The notes: generated from the sequence alone by a model not told the origin. Counted from the stretch's first letter, positions 16,599 through 27,437 are shown. The stretch: DNA of 36,255 bases from Magnetococcales bacterium (GCA_015233785.1 JADFWT010000018.1:1-36255), one strand, 5' to 3'. Made by a program: numbers and translations.

Positions 16599-18029
16599 CT
16601 AGTAACGGTAGTGATCCGGCTTATAAGGCCCTTCCACCGGCACGCCAATATAGTCGGCCTGCTCCTTCGAAAGGCTGGTAAGATTAACACCAATCTTTTT
16701 GAGATGCAGACGTGCGACCTTCTCATCCAGCGTCTTAGGCAGTACGTAGACCTTCTTACCGTATTCATCGCCCCGAAGGAACAGCTCAATCTGCGCCAAA
16801 GTTTGGTTGGCAAACGAGGCCGACATGACGAAACTTGGGTGCCCGGTAGCACAGCCCAGATTGACCAAACGCCCTTGAGCCAACACGATGATCTTCTTGC
16901 CGTCCGGGAAGATAACGTGATCCACCTGGGGCTTGATCTCCTCCCACTCGTACTGACGCAGGGAGGCAATATCGATCTCCGAATCGAAGTGGCCGATATT
17001 GCAGACGATGGCCTCGTTCTTCATACCCTTCATGTGATCGTGGTTGATGACGTTTAGGTTGCCGGTGGTGGTGACGAAGATGTCACCCTGATCGGCAATC
17101 TCATTCATATCCACCACGCGATACCCCTCCATGGCAGCCTGAAGAGCGCAGATAGGATCGATCTCGGTGACCCATACGGTGGCACCCATACCGCGGAATG
17201 CCTGAGCACAGCCTTTGCCTACATCGCCATACCCCAGCACCACGCAGATCTTACCTGCGATCATCACGTCGGTGGCGCGCTTGATGCCGTCCAGAAGCGA
17301 CTCACGGCAGCCGTAGAGGTTGTCAAACTTGGATTTGGTTACCGAGTCGTTGACATTCATGGCCGGGAAGAGCAGCTCGCCCGCCTTCTCCATGTGATAG
17401 AGACGATGGACACCAGTGGTGGTCTCTTCGGTGACACCGCGAATATCCTTGGCCATTTTTGTCCATTTCTGGCCATCTTCGCCGAGATTTTTACGCAGCA
17501 GGGTGAGAATCGCCGCCCACTCTTCATTGTCGTCATCTTTGCTCTCGGGGATCGCGCCAGCGGCCTCAAACTCAACGCCCTTATGCACCAGCAAGGTGGC
17601 GTCGCCGCCGTCGTCAAGAATCATGTTAGGACCGTCACTCTCCGGCCAGGCCAACGCCTGCTCGGTACACCACCAGTACTCGTCGATGGTCTCGCCCTTC
17701 CAGGCAAAAACCGGAATACCAGCAGCTGCAATAGCAGCCGCCGCATGATCCTGGGTGGAGAAAATATTGCATGAGGCCCAGCGCACATCGGCACCCAGGT
17801 CCACCAGCGTCTCAATGAGCACCGCAGTCTGAATCGTCATATGCAGGGATCCGGTAATACGGGCTCCCTTCAGCGGCTGGGATGCCCGGAACTCATCACG
17901 AATGGCCATCAGGCCCGGCATCTCGACTTCGGCGATGCTGATCTCCTTGCGACCCCACTCGGCCAGAGAGATGTCCGCCACCTTATAATCCTGAAACGAG
18001 GACTCGGCCAACTTCAGATTTCCAGACAC
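16599..18029 (-). CDS. ahcY: Adenosylhomocysteinase (S-adenosyl-L-homocysteine hydrolase)
   Basis: '[34 protein letters not shown]', '[21 protein letters not shown]', '[37 protein letters not shown]', '[12 protein letters not shown]'. GTG start at 18029 preceded by AGGAG is preferred over the track start. Confidence 0.97.
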   Translation of the reverse strand: MSGNLKLAESSFQDYKVADISLAEWGRKEISIAEVEMPGLMAIRDEFRASQPLKGARITGSLHMTIQTAVLIETLVDLGADVRWASCNIFSTQDHAAAAIAAAGIPVFAWKGETIDEYWWCTEQALAWPESDGPNMILDDGGDATLLVHKGVEFEAAGAIPESKDDDNEEWAAILTLLRKNLGEDGQKWTKMAKDIRGVTEETTTGVHRLYHMEKAGELLFPAMNVNDSVTKSKFDNLYGCRESLLDGIKRATDVMIAGKICVVLGYGDVGKGCAQAFRGMGATVWVTEIDPICALQAAMEGYRVVDMNEIADQGDIFVTTTGNLNVINHDHMKGMKNEAIVCNIGHFDSEIDIASLRQYEWEEIKPQVDHVIFPDGKKIIVLAQGRLVNLGCATGHPSFVMSASFANQTLAQIELFLRGDEYGKKVYVLPKTLDEKVARLHLKKIGVNLTSLSKEQADYIGVPVEGPYKPDHYRY

Positions 18030-18047
18030 TGGGCATGCTCCTATTAG

Positions 18048-18059
18048 ATTCAATTGAAT
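18048..18059. promoter_or_regulatory. 12-bp perfect palindrome upstream of ahcY
   Basis: ATTCAATTGAAT, just upstream of the AGGAG RBS of ahcY; candidate operator, function unproven. Confidence 0.35.
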
Positions 18060-18155
18060 GCGGGCGGCGATTTTGGGCCAGCACGCAAGGGTTTCAATCC
18101 ACTATAACATCAAAATATCGAATAAAAGAATTTTTTATGGGCTCGCTTAAGATAC

Positions 18156-18195
18156 AGACGGATCCATGCAGGGCTAAACCCACATGGATCCGTCT
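18156..18195. promoter_or_regulatory. Strong hairpin between metK and ahcY
   Basis: AGACGGATCCATG (18156-18168) / CATGGATCCGTCT (18183-18195): 13-bp perfect stem, 14-nt loop containing GGG...CCC; no clear T-tract on either strand. Confidence 0.7.
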
Positions 18196-18238
18196 TTCAT
18201 CTGCCGATCCAGACCCGTTTCAGGGTCGAGTGGCGACC

Positions 18239-19405
18239 TTACAGACCGGCGTCCGCCTTGAGGGCGTCGGCCTTGTCGGTCTTCTCCCAGTTGCAGTCGG
18301 CAATATCACGACCAAAGTGACCGTAAGCGGCCAGTTGGCGGTAGATAGGACGCAACAGGTCGAGATCTTCAATAATCGCCTTGGGGCGCAAATCAAAATG
18401 CTTGTGGACCAAGGCTTCGATTTTCTTGTCGGAGACCTTACCGGTACCGTAGGTGTCAATCATCATGGAGACCGGCTTGGCCACGCCGATGGCATAGGCC
18501 ATCTGCACCTGACAGCGATCCGCCAGACCTGCGGCGACGATATTCTTGGCCACATAACGACCCATATAGGCCGAGGAGCGATCCACCTTGGAGGGGTCCT
18601 TGCCAGAGAAGGCACCGCCACCATGACCACCCACACCACCGTAGGTGTCAACGATGATCTTACGACCGGTAACGCCGCAGTCCGCAGCCGGACCACCCAT
18701 CACAAAACGCCCGGTGGCATTGATGTGATACGCCGTGCCCTTCTTGAGCAGCTTTTTGGGGATGACCTGTTTGACCACCTCTTCCTGAATCACCTCCACC
18801 AGCTCTTTGTGGGTGACATCATCGCGATGCTGAACCGCCACAACCACGGCGTCAATAGCCTTGGCAATGCCGTTTTCGTAGCGGAAGGTGACCTGGGATT
18901 TGGCGTCGGGACGCATCCAGGGATAGTTGCCGGACTTCATCACTTCAGCCTGTTTCTCCATCAGCCGGTGGGCGTAGAAGATTGGGGCGGGCATCAGAAC
19001 CGGAGTCTCATTACAGGCATATCCAAACATCAGGCCCTGGTCGCCAGCACCCTGCTCACGATCCAGCCCTTCACCTTCATTAACGCCCTGAGCAATGTCG
19101 GGAGATTGAGCATGAATGGAGGTCAGAACCGAGCAAGAGCGGTAGTCGAAGCCCATGTCGGGATCGGCATAACCAATATCCTTGATCGCCTCACGCGCCA
19201 CGGCATCATAATCGATGCGGGCGTCGGTGGTGATCTCACCGGCCATCACCACCATACCGGTGGCCACCATGGTCTCACAGGCGACGCGCCCTCTTGGGTC
19301 CGCCGCGAAGACCGCATCCACAACACCGTCGGAAATTTGATCCGCTACTTTGTCGGGATGGCCCCCGGAAACGGACTCGGACGTAAACAGAAAACTCTTC
19401 GCCAT
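18239..19405 (-). CDS. metK: S-adenosylmethionine synthetase
   Basis: '[33 protein letters not shown]', '[32 protein letters not shown]', '[36 protein letters not shown]'. Confidence 0.98.
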   Translation of the reverse strand: MAKSFLFTSESVSGGHPDKVADQISDGVVDAVFAADPRGRVACETMVATGMVVMAGEITTDARIDYDAVAREAIKDIGYADPDMGFDYRSCSVLTSIHAQSPDIAQGVNEGEGLDREQGAGDQGLMFGYACNETPVLMPAPIFYAHRLMEKQAEVMKSGNYPWMRPDAKSQVTFRYENGIAKAIDAVVVAVQHRDDVTHKELVEVIQEEVVKQVIPKKLLKKGTAYHINATGRFVMGGPAADCGVTGRKIIVDTYGGVGGHGGGAFSGKDPSKVDRSSAYMGRYVAKNIVAAGLADRCQVQMAYAIGVAKPVSMMIDTYGTGKVSDKKIEALVHKHFDLRPKAIIEDLDLLRPIYRQLAAYGHFGRDIADCNWEKTDKADALKADAGL

Positions 19406-19541
19406 GATTCATATTCTCCTGGTGGAAACCTGATTCTTTATAGATTTAATCAACCCTGACGACGCAGGGCGTCGAATTGGGGAATGAGCACCGTACGATG
19501 CCATGTCATAAGGGTGGATGCAAGGAGATAGTGATCGGCGT

Positions 19542-21353
19542 TCAATAGAGCCGATGCGCAGAGCCGAAGGCAGCCTTTAAGAAGCGATCCAGATGGTCGG
19601 TAATCTCTTCGGCACTCACCATCTCCATGGCGGTACGTGCCAAATCTACAGCCTGACGATATTCGACACCGCAGATGGTCTTACGAATCAACGGTAATCG
19701 CTCGGGCGTCACCGACAGCTCATCAATACCAAGTCCCATTAAAAGAACCGCATAACGAGGATCGCCGGCCATCTCGCCACAAACAGCTATGGGGGTGTGA
19801 TGCATATCGCCGGCCTGGATGGTCATGCGGATCAGGCGCAGCACCGAAGGGTCTACCGGGGAGTACAGTTCCGCCACCGACTCATCGCCGCGATCCACCG
19901 CCAGAGTAAACTGGGTCAGATCGTTGGCCCCGATACTGAAAAAGTCGGCGTAGGGTGCCAACTGATCGGCGCACAGCGCGGCAGAAGGCACCTCAATCAT
20001 AATCCCCACCTGAGGGTTATCGACAAAGGGAACCTCCTCCAGACGAAGCGATTTTTTCGCCTCATCCAGCAACAACAACGCCTCTTTAAGCTCTGCAAGA
20101 CGGGTCACCATGGGGAACATGATCTGCACGTCTCCCCCGGCTCCAGCCCGTAGAATGGCCCGAAGTTGGGTAAAAAAGGCGGCCCGCTCACTCTTCAAGC
20201 AGAGCCGCAAGCCACGCAATCCCAACGCCGGGTTGGAAGGGTTGTGGGAGAGACGCTGAAGAAAGATCTCCGACTGCTTGTCTCCGCCGATATCCAGTGT
20301 GCGGATGGTGACCGGCTTGCCCTCCATGGTTTCAACCAGGTTTGTAAACAGCTCCACCAACTCCTCTTCCGAAGGGAGTCGGGAGCGGTTCATATAGAGG
20401 TTCTCGGTACGAAACAGGCCGATGCCATCCACGCCCAACTCGGCCGCCCGCACTACGTCGGCCTGAAAATCTATGTTGGCCTTGAGACCGACACGACGCC
20501 CATCCGGGGTTTCAACCCCAGCGCCACCGATCTCCAACAGGGCGGCCCGTGAGGCGTGATACTGCTTGCGTCTGGCGTCAAATCCAGCCTGCTCCTCATC
20601 ATCTGGAGAGAGATGCAGCGTGCCGGATATGCCATCCAAGACAATCCGATCACCTGAACGAACCTGTTCCGTGACATGGGGAACCGCCACCACCGCCGGA
20701 ATCCCTAAAGCACGCGCCAGAATAGCCGTATGGGAGGTACTGCCCCCAGCTTCGGTGACAAACCCCAATACCGCCTCATGATCCATCAGCAAAGTATCCG
20801 CCGGGGTAAAGTCCTCCGCCACCAGAATCACCGGGTTGGGAAAGGCGGCAAAGGCGTTGTAGCGATTGCCCATCAGATTATGCAGAATGCGCTGACCTAT
20901 CTGTTCAATATCCCGGCGCTTCTCCCGCAGATAGGCATCTTCCATGTTCTGAAATACGGCAATCACCTCGCCCAGATAGCGTTTGACCGCCCACTCGGCG
21001 TTGCAGCGGTGCTCGCTTATATGACCCAGCACCCCTTTTTGAAACATGGCATCTTCAAGAATTAACCGATGGGCATCCAGGATATAGACCAGCTCCTGCT
21101 TATACTGGTGCGCGTCCTGATCCTTCTCAGCGGACTCTTTTAGATGGGCATGGACATGATCAAGCTGCTGACGGGACTGATCGATGGCGCGCAGAAAACG
21201 CAATCGCTCATCTTCCAGATAGGCTTCGGTGACGCAGTACTCTGGGGCATCGGGCATGCCGCGTTCAATGATGTGCGCCTCTCCTACGGCAATACCGGGT
21301 GAGACCGGCATACCGTTGAGCCGCCTGGCGATATCCATCTCCGCTGCATTCAT
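19542..21353 (-). CDS. ptsI: Phosphoenolpyruvate-protein phosphotransferase (PTS enzyme I)
   Basis: Phospho-His site 'GGSTSHTAILARALGIPAVV', 'DGIGLFRTENLYMNRSRLPSEEE', 'FPMVTRLAELKEA', 'FFSIGANDLTQFTLAVDR'. No N-terminal GAF. Confidence 0.95.
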   Translation of the reverse strand: MNAAEMDIARRLNGMPVSPGIAVGEAHIIERGMPDAPEYCVTEAYLEDERLRFLRAIDQSRQQLDHVHAHLKESAEKDQDAHQYKQELVYILDAHRLILEDAMFQKGVLGHISEHRCNAEWAVKRYLGEVIAVFQNMEDAYLREKRRDIEQIGQRILHNLMGNRYNAFAAFPNPVILVAEDFTPADTLLMDHEAVLGFVTEAGGSTSHTAILARALGIPAVVAVPHVTEQVRSGDRIVLDGISGTLHLSPDDEEQAGFDARRKQYHASRAALLEIGGAGVETPDGRRVGLKANIDFQADVVRAAELGVDGIGLFRTENLYMNRSRLPSEEELVELFTNLVETMEGKPVTIRTLDIGGDKQSEIFLQRLSHNPSNPALGLRGLRLCLKSERAAFFTQLRAILRAGAGGDVQIMFPMVTRLAELKEALLLLDEAKKSLRLEEVPFVDNPQVGIMIEVPSAALCADQLAPYADFFSIGANDLTQFTLAVDRGDESVAELYSPVDPSVLRLIRMTIQAGDMHHTPIAVCGEMAGDPRYAVLLMGLGIDELSVTPERLPLIRKTICGVEYRQAVDLARTAMEMVSAEEITDHLDRFLKAAFGSAHRLY

Positions 21354-21631
21354 GGCGCTTTTCGCCCTTCATTGAAGCGCGCCTCTACCAGTTTGCACAA
21401 GGTCTCCAGCGCCTCCTTGGCATCACCCCCCTCGGCGCTGATGGTGACCGTATCACCCTTGGCCGCCGCCAGCATCATCACATCCATGATGCTCTTTCCG
21501 TCTGCTTTTACTTTCCCCTTGCGGATGCCAATCTTTGACTCAAAACGGGACGACGCCATGGCAAACATCGACGCCGCTCGGGTATGCATGCCCAGGCGGT
21601 TACAGATAACGGCCTTTCGTTTGACTTTCAT
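21350..21631 (-). CDS. ptsH: HPr family phosphocarrier protein
   Basis: 'NRLGMHTRAASMFA' (His site) and 'ADGKSIMDVMMLAA' (Ser46-type site); ATGA overlap with ptsI. Confidence 0.94.
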   Translation of the reverse strand: MKVKRKAVICNRLGMHTRAASMFAMASSRFESKIGIRKGKVKADGKSIMDVMMLAAAKGDTVTISAEGGDAKEALETLCKLVEARFNEGRKAP

Positions 21632-21657
21632 GACCGATCTCTCCATGACCATGGTGT

Positions 21658-22542
21658 TTATCCGCTATGGGAAGCGACCTCACGCTCCATATCCCGATGG
21701 CGAACATGCGTGCTAAGACCTGACTCGTTAAGCTTCTCACACAGTCGATCCACCATATAGACCGAACGGTGACAACCGCCAGTACAGCCGATGTCTACGG
21801 TGAGATAACGCTTCTTCTCGTTACGATACTGAGGAATAAGATACTCCATCAGCGAGACAATGCGCGCCAAAAATACCTCGGCCTCGCCGTCATGCTCCAA
21901 AAAGTCCCGCACCGGCTGATCCATGCCGGTAAGCGTACGCAAGGAGAGATCGTAGTAGGGATTGGTGAGGAAACGGGCATCCAGCACAATATCGGCGTCG
22001 GTACTGGCCCCGTATTTAAAGCCGAATGAACGTAAAAATACTTTCAGGCCCGATGCGGCCTTTTCACTGAAGAGTTGATCCAGATGATCCTTGAGCATCG
22101 GTACCGTCATGGCCGATGTGTCGATGGTGTGATCGGCCACCGCCCGTACATCGTTCAGCAACGATGACTCCAGCGCCACCGCCTCACGGATGGTGTGATC
22201 CCGAGCCACCGGATGGCGTCGCCGAGTGGCCCGGTAGCGCGTCACCAACGCATCATGAGAGGCATCCACAAAGATCAGATCAAACCGCGCTGCCGAACCC
22301 CGTAGCGAATGGAGCGATTGGGCCAGTACATCCAGACACGAAGCGTCGCGGATATGGCCCCCCACCGCCACCCGACTAGGACCTTCTTCCTGGGTCTCAA
22401 AATGGTCGAGGAAGGTGGGAATCAGGGTCAATGGCAGGTTATCCACCCAAAAGAAACCCAAATCCTCCAGGTAGTGCAACACGCTGGACTTTCCGGCACC
22501 AGACATTCCGGTCACCAGCACCAGTTGTCGAATGATACTCAC
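21658..22542 (-). CDS. rapZ: RNase adapter / nucleotide-binding protein RapZ (YvcJ family)
   Basis: 'LVTGMSGAGKSSVLHYLEDLGFFWVDNLPLTLIP', 'RYRATRRRHP', 'FLRSFGFKYGASTDADIVLDARFLTNPYYD', 'LTVDIGCTGGCHRSVYM'. Confidence 0.97.
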   Translation of the reverse strand: MSIIRQLVLVTGMSGAGKSSVLHYLEDLGFFWVDNLPLTLIPTFLDHFETQEEGPSRVAVGGHIRDASCLDVLAQSLHSLRGSAARFDLIFVDASHDALVTRYRATRRRHPVARDHTIREAVALESSLLNDVRAVADHTIDTSAMTVPMLKDHLDQLFSEKAASGLKVFLRSFGFKYGASTDADIVLDARFLTNPYYDLSLRTLTGMDQPVRDFLEHDGEAEVFLARIVSLMEYLIPQYRNEKKRYLTVDIGCTGGCHRSVYMVDRLCEKLNESGLSTHVRHRDMEREVASHSG

Positions 22543-22591
22543 AACGCCTCCTGCCAGAGCCCCCTCTGAAGCATCTGATGCGAATGGTCGA

Positions 22592-23065
22592 TCACGTCTT
22601 GCTTACCATCGCCTGATAGAGCGCCTTGGGACTATCCGCCGCCATAAGCTGCTCCTGACACGTCTTGGATCGCAACTGACGCGAAATGGTGGCCAGTGCC
22701 TGCAAGTGGGCTCTATTGTCATGAATGGGGGAGAAGAGCGCGACAATGAAATGGACAGGCCGACCGTCCATGGATTCAAAGTCCATGCCGCTGGGAATCC
22801 GCCCTAATGCGGCAATGGGACAAGCACGCTTGGCATTGGCAAACATCTCTTCGGAGAGCTTGCCGTGAGGGATGGCAATACCTTGACCGATACCGGTGGT
22901 ACTGACCCGTTCACGTTCCATCAGAGCGGCAAAAAGATCGTCGGATGAGACATCCTTCATATCTTCAGCCACAACTGTGGAGAGACGGCTCAATGCCATC
23001 TCTTTATCCTTCGCCGCCAAATCCGGTACCAGCCGGGATTTAGAGATCAGCTTCGCCATCTCCAT
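22592..23065 (-). CDS. ptsN: Nitrogen PTS EIIA component
   Basis: 'VSTTGIGQGIAIPHGKL' active-site His motif, 'RPVHFIVALFSP'; between rpoN and rapZ. Confidence 0.93.
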   Translation of the reverse strand: MEMAKLISKSRLVPDLAAKDKEMALSRLSTVVAEDMKDVSSDDLFAALMERERVSTTGIGQGIAIPHGKLSEEMFANAKRACPIAALGRIPSGMDFESMDGRPVHFIVALFSPIHDNRAHLQALATISRQLRSKTCQEQLMAADSPKALYQAMVSKT

Positions 23066-23197
23066 GGATCAATCACGCACTATATTGGAATGGATGGATA
23101 GGCCAGTCGCGCCCAATGTCTCTTTTACCGTATAAAAACACACGCTTGATTTCTCGGCAAATAATAGTTCAATCTTTACCTCTCCACCCTTCCTAAA

Positions 23198-24670
23198 TCA
23201 AGGCGAGAGTCGTTTACGCCGGGATGAAGAGGGAATCCCCATCGCCTCGCGATATTTGGCCACCGTACGTCGGGCCACGTTGACCCCCTGCTCCTTAAGC
23301 ATTTTGGCCAGCTTTTCATCCGAGAGAGGACGCCGTCTCGGCTCACTCTCTACCAGCTTGCGCACCTTGTGCTTCACCGCCTCGGAAGAGTGGGCAACGC
23401 CGGTGTTGGAGTTGAGAGACGAAGAGAAGAAATATTTCAACTCAAAAATGCCGCGTGGGGTGTGCATGTACTTGTTGCTGGTCACTCGGGAAGCCGTGGA
23501 TTCATGGACGCCGATATCATCCGCAACATCTTTTAAAATCAATGGCTTTAGATATTCAGGCCCCTTCTCGAAAAAGTCCTGCTGGAAGGTAACGATGCTC
23601 TCGGCAACCCGGTAGATGGTGCTGGAACGCTGCTCCAGGCTTTTGATCAGCCACTGGGCGGAGCGGGCATTCTCGGTGAGAAAACGCTTCTCCTGAGGAG
23701 AGACATCCCGTCCCATCACATCCTGGTAGTAACGGTTAAGACGCAGCTTGGGCACGGTGTCGGGATTCACCTCCACCACCCAGCGCCCTTCCAGCTTGCG
23801 GACAAACACATCCGGCACCACATAACCAGCCTGATCGCTACCAAATTGCAAGCCCGGCTTGGGGTTGAGACCCAATATGACCGAAACCGCCTCGCCAAGC
23901 TCCTTCTCGTTAAGCTTCATCACCCGGCTCAATTTGCGGAAATCCCGCCGGGCCAGATCATCCAAACGATCCAGCAGCAGCGTGTAAGGCGCATGATCCA
24001 GACCTTGGGCCTGAAGCTGAATCAGCAGACACTCGGCCAGATCCCGCGCAGCCACACCAGACGGCTCAAAGGATTGCAGCAGCCGCATCACCGCTTCTAC
24101 CTCTGCACGGGCGGCCCCGGACATCTCGGCGATGTTGTCCAGATCAGCGCGAAGATAGCCATTATCATCAATAGCATCGATAAGCATCAGCCCTAAAGCG
24201 CGCTGCCGATCATCTTCGACCGATGGGCCCAACTGAGCGATCAGATAATCGGAGAGGGTGTCGCCGCGAACCAGCGTGTTCTCCAGAGAGGGAAGATCCC
24301 CATCGGGGACGGCGTTGGTGGAAGAGGTGGTGACGTTTTCGGAGTAAATATCGGACCAGTCGGCATCCACCGGAAGATCATCGGAGAGACTCTCTTCGGC
24401 GGTGGGTTGATCGGGGGCCGCTTCCGCTTCAGGACTCGCCGCTTCCGCACTCTCCGTCTTGGCGGCCTGAGTCGCCGCTGCATCGGTCTCGGACGGAGCC
24501 GCTTCACTGCCCTCTTCCTGCTCCAAAAGCGGATTCTTCTCCAACTCCTCTTGCAGATACTCAGACAGATCCAGGCTGGACATCTGCAACAGGCGAATGG
24601 CCATCTGAAGCTGGGGCGTCATCACCAGCTGCATACCCATCCGTAATTTCAATTCCATTCCGAGAGCCAT
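23198..24670 (-). CDS. rpoN: RNA polymerase sigma-54 factor
   Basis: 'LRMGMQLVMTPQLQMAIRLLQMSSLDLSEYLQEELEKNPLLE', 'VHESTASRVTSNKYMHTPRGIFELKYFFSS', RpoN box 'VARRTVAKYREAMGIPSSSRRK'. Confidence 0.98.
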   Translation of the reverse strand: MALGMELKLRMGMQLVMTPQLQMAIRLLQMSSLDLSEYLQEELEKNPLLEQEEGSEAAPSETDAAATQAAKTESAEAASPEAEAAPDQPTAEESLSDDLPVDADWSDIYSENVTTSSTNAVPDGDLPSLENTLVRGDTLSDYLIAQLGPSVEDDRQRALGLMLIDAIDDNGYLRADLDNIAEMSGAARAEVEAVMRLLQSFEPSGVAARDLAECLLIQLQAQGLDHAPYTLLLDRLDDLARRDFRKLSRVMKLNEKELGEAVSVILGLNPKPGLQFGSDQAGYVVPDVFVRKLEGRWVVEVNPDTVPKLRLNRYYQDVMGRDVSPQEKRFLTENARSAQWLIKSLEQRSSTIYRVAESIVTFQQDFFEKGPEYLKPLILKDVADDIGVHESTASRVTSNKYMHTPRGIFELKYFFSSSLNSNTGVAHSSEAVKHKVRKLVESEPRRRPLSDEKLAKMLKEQGVNVARRTVAKYREAMGIPSSSRRKRLSP

Positions 24671-24733
24671 GAACTATCTTCCCTGTCTGTAAGTCGGTTT
24701 ATGGTTCAATCAGAGACACTTTGCAGTGCCGCT

Positions 24734-25489
24734 CTACAACTGAAAATCCTCGCCCAGATACATCTTCCGTACGCGGGCATTGCGCACAATCTGTTGGGGC
24801 GAACCCTTGGCCAAAATCGAACCGGCGGAGAGAATGTAAGAGCGATCGCAAATCCCCAACGTCTCACGAACGTTGTGGTCGGTAATCAGCACCCCGATAC
24901 CCCGCCGATTGAGATGGCGAATGATGCCCTGAATATCGCCCACTGCCAGGGGATCCACCCCGGCAAACGGCTCATCCAGCAATATGTAGCGCGGCTGAAT
25001 CGCCAATGCACGCGCTACCTCAACCCGTCGGCGCTCGCCGCCGGAGAGCGCGTAGCCCATGGCCCCGCTCAGATGGCTGACGCCCAGCTCTTCCATTAAT
25101 TCATCCAGACGCTGCATGCGCTCCCGCCGTGAAAGCGGCAACGTCTCCAAAACCGCCAGAATGTTGTCACGCACACTCAATTTGCGAAACACCGACGGCT
25201 CCTGCGGCAGATAGGAGATGCCCGCCCGGGCCCTGCGATACATAGGCTCTCGGGTGACGTTGACGCCATCGAGACGAATGATGCCGTCATCCGGGGCGAT
25301 AAGACCGACGAACATGTAAAAAGTCGTGGTCTTGCCCGCGCCGTTCGGACCAAGAAGGCCCACCACTTCGCCCGGTTGCACGGCAATGGTCACTTGGGAA
25401 ACCACCGTCCGGCCCCGAAATTCCTTCACCAGATTGCGGGCGATCAGACAGCCCGTTTCACACTGGTTCTCTTCCTTAGAGTCACTCAC
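24734..25489 (-). CDS. lptB: LPS export ABC transporter ATP-binding protein
   Basis: Walker A '[20 protein letters not shown]', '[23 protein letters not shown]', signature '[17 protein letters not shown]', '[20 protein letters not shown]'. Confidence 0.98.
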   Translation of the reverse strand: MSDSKEENQCETGCLIARNLVKEFRGRTVVSQVTIAVQPGEVVGLLGPNGAGKTTTFYMFVGLIAPDDGIIRLDGVNVTREPMYRRARAGISYLPQEPSVFRKLSVRDNILAVLETLPLSRRERMQRLDELMEELGVSHLSGAMGYALSGGERRRVEVARALAIQPRYILLDEPFAGVDPLAVGDIQGIIRHLNRRGIGVLITDHNVRETLGICDRSYILSAGSILAKGSPQQIVRNARVRKMYLGEDFQL

Positions 25490-25511
25490 GCCGCTTCCGT
25501 TCCCGCGTCTA

Positions 25512-26150
25512 TTAGCGTTTGTCCGGGTTAGCGGACTTCGGCTTTACAGAGGTTTTAATATCTTTAATCTTCACCTTGGGCCGTCCATCCTTGCCCTTAC
25601 TGGTTTCCATAATGCCGGAGCCGGAGATGCTGACCTTGACCCGCCCGGTTGAACTGCCCACCACACGAACCTTTCTGATTCTCCGATCTGCACCCATCTC
25701 CATACGGATTTTGCGACCTTCCAGCCGATCATCACCAAACCTGAGCTTGGCGTTACCGCCTTTTTTGCGCTTTGGGCTGCCCTCCAACCAGAGCAGTTGA
25801 TTGCCCACGTCGTAACGAGCCACACGGGCCACACCGTGGTTTTTGCCCTGTACCAGCTTGACATGCCCTCTGGCACGGATCTCCCGCACCCGACCCATCT
25901 GCTGACCACCATGACCCCGCGCGTAGTACACCTCCATGCGGTCCGCATTCAGTTTCATCTGACCTTCAGCAACCCGCACACGGCCTATGAACACCGCCAC
26001 CTGGCGGGTATCATTCATCTCCAGCCGGTCGGAGGAGATCTCCAGCGACTTGTCGGCCACCGCACAATTGGGACTCACTGCCAAAACGGTGGCCAATAGT
26101 GTGCCGATTACTGTGGAATAAAGGGTTTGCTTCCTCATGAAGCCTGCCAT
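25512..26150 (-). CDS. lptA: LptA/OstA-like periplasmic LPS transport protein
   Basis: '[41 protein letters not shown]'; between lptB and lptC. Confidence 0.93.
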   Translation of the reverse strand: MAGFMRKQTLYSTVIGTLLATVLAVSPNCAVADKSLEISSDRLEMNDTRQVAVFIGRVRVAEGQMKLNADRMEVYYARGHGGQQMGRVREIRARGHVKLVQGKNHGVARVARYDVGNQLLWLEGSPKRKKGGNAKLRFGDDRLEGRKIRMEMGADRRIRKVRVVGSSTGRVKVSISGSGIMETSKGKDGRPKVKIKDIKTSVKPKSANPDKR

Positions 26151-26157
26151 TTCAACC

Positions 26158-26748
26158 TCAAATATCGCCGGTGGAGCCTTCGGGCATGGTCAACTTGACC
26201 CGCTTGCGGACAGTGAGTTGGCGTAGATCCTGATCCAGGTTCATACCAACCCCTTCCAGCCGCCAGGAGCCGTCTTGCATCTTGAAGGCCTGATCGGTCG
26301 AGAGCATACGCTCCGCTGGATTAAAACGGAGCTGTTCGGTACTGAGACGCTGATTCGATCCAAAAACGTTCACCTCGCGGTTGAACAGCATGGTACGCGC
26401 ATGGCTGCCAATCTCACCTTCTTGGGCAGTGACTACCCAGCGCGGTCCCACTGAATCGCGGTAGATGTTGAGCTGCGGCTTTTTGACCACAATGAGACCG
26501 CTTTTCAGACGTTCGGCCCGAGGGGCGGTCATGGTCCATTTGGTCTTTTTGCCGTCGTACTGCACCAGGTGAACATCGGTGACCAACGAACTGTCGGCCC
26601 CAATCTGCTTGCGCATCTCCACCAGCTCCACATCCTCCTCTTCAAGTCCCCGGTCAAGATCCACCGCAGGCGATTGAAGATTGAGAAACAGCGCCACCAT
26701 TACAAACAGAGGGATCATCAAAAAGAAGTATTTCACATGACGACGCAT
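26158..26748 (-). CDS. lptC: LPS export protein LptC
   Basis: One N-terminal TM, beta-rich repeats ('WTMTAPRAERLKSGLIVVKKPQLNIY', 'WVVTAQEGEIGSHARTMLFNREVNVFG'); position next to lptA. Confidence 0.88.
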   Translation of the reverse strand: MRRHVKYFFLMIPLFVMVALFLNLQSPAVDLDRGLEEEDVELVEMRKQIGADSSLVTDVHLVQYDGKKTKWTMTAPRAERLKSGLIVVKKPQLNIYRDSVGPRWVVTAQEGEIGSHARTMLFNREVNVFGSNQRLSTEQLRFNPAERMLSTDQAFKMQDGSWRLEGVGMNLDQDLRQLTVRKRVKLTMPEGSTGDI

Positions 26749-26873
26749 GATTCTTGACGCTTCCTCTGTCGTTTTGGCACATATAGCCGTTTTCAGCGCT
26801 TTATGTTAAATAACTCGACCTGTTGATGAGAGTAAAGCAAATCTGATGCCAAATGAATTATAAATTAAAAAAA

Positions 26874-27437
26874 TCAATCGGCATAACGGGCTACGATGGC
26901 GTCCCAGTGGCCCTGGGTCTTAAGGACAAGTTCCGCCAGATCCCGTACAGCGCCCCGTCCACCCCCCTTCGGTGCCACCCAGTGGACCCGCTCACACACC
27001 TCAGGACTGGCGTCGGCCGGCGCTGTGGCCAGCCCCACCTGCGTCAATACCGGAAGATCCTGGAGGTCATCCCCCATAAAAGCGCAAGCGTCAAAAGTCA
27101 GACGCCCCCGCTGCAACTCCTCGGCCAGACAGGCGCGTTTGTCCCGTACCCCCTGATGAACAAAAGAGAGCTTCAACTCCCCAGCCCGGCGCGCCACCAA
27201 CTGGGAACAACGGGCCGTAATCAATCCCACCTTGATGCCCTGATCCAGCAGCAGGCGTAGCCCTAAACCATCCCGCACAAAGAAGCGTTTGCTCTCCATG
27301 GCACCGGCAGAGGCATCGGCGTGCACAATACCGCCGTCGGTGAGCACGCCATCCACATCCAGCGCCACCAGACGCACCTTGGCGGCCCGCCCTGCCACAT
27401 CAGACGACCAAGGCTGCTTAGAGGCAATCGACATCAC
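26874..27437 (-). CDS. kdsC: 3-deoxy-D-manno-octulosonate 8-phosphate phosphatase (HAD family)
   Basis: 'VRLVALDVDGVLTDGGI', 'FFVRDGLGLRLLLDQGIKVGLITAR', 'CAFMGDDLQDLPVLTQVGLATAPADA'. Confidence 0.95.
   Translation of the reverse strand: MMSIASKQPWSSDVAGRAAKVRLVALDVDGVLTDGGIVHADASAGAMESKRFFVRDGLGLRLLLDQGIKVGLITARCSQLVARRAGELKLSFVHQGVRDKRACLAEELQRGRLTFDACAFMGDDLQDLPVLTQVGLATAPADASPEVCERVHWVAPKGGGRGAVRDLAELVLKTQGHWDAIVARYAD

Noticed and set aside
18035-19459. 474-aa plus-strand ORF opposite metK
   Set aside because: Antisense shadow of a strongly recognised metK; low-complexity His/Gly/Arg composition and no family resemblance.
19406-19541. SAM riboswitch upstream of metK
   Set aside because: The reverse complement contains a small GACGC-CCT-GCGTC stem but I could not recognise SAM-I, SAM-II or SAM/SAH conserved cores; an Rfam scan would be needed.
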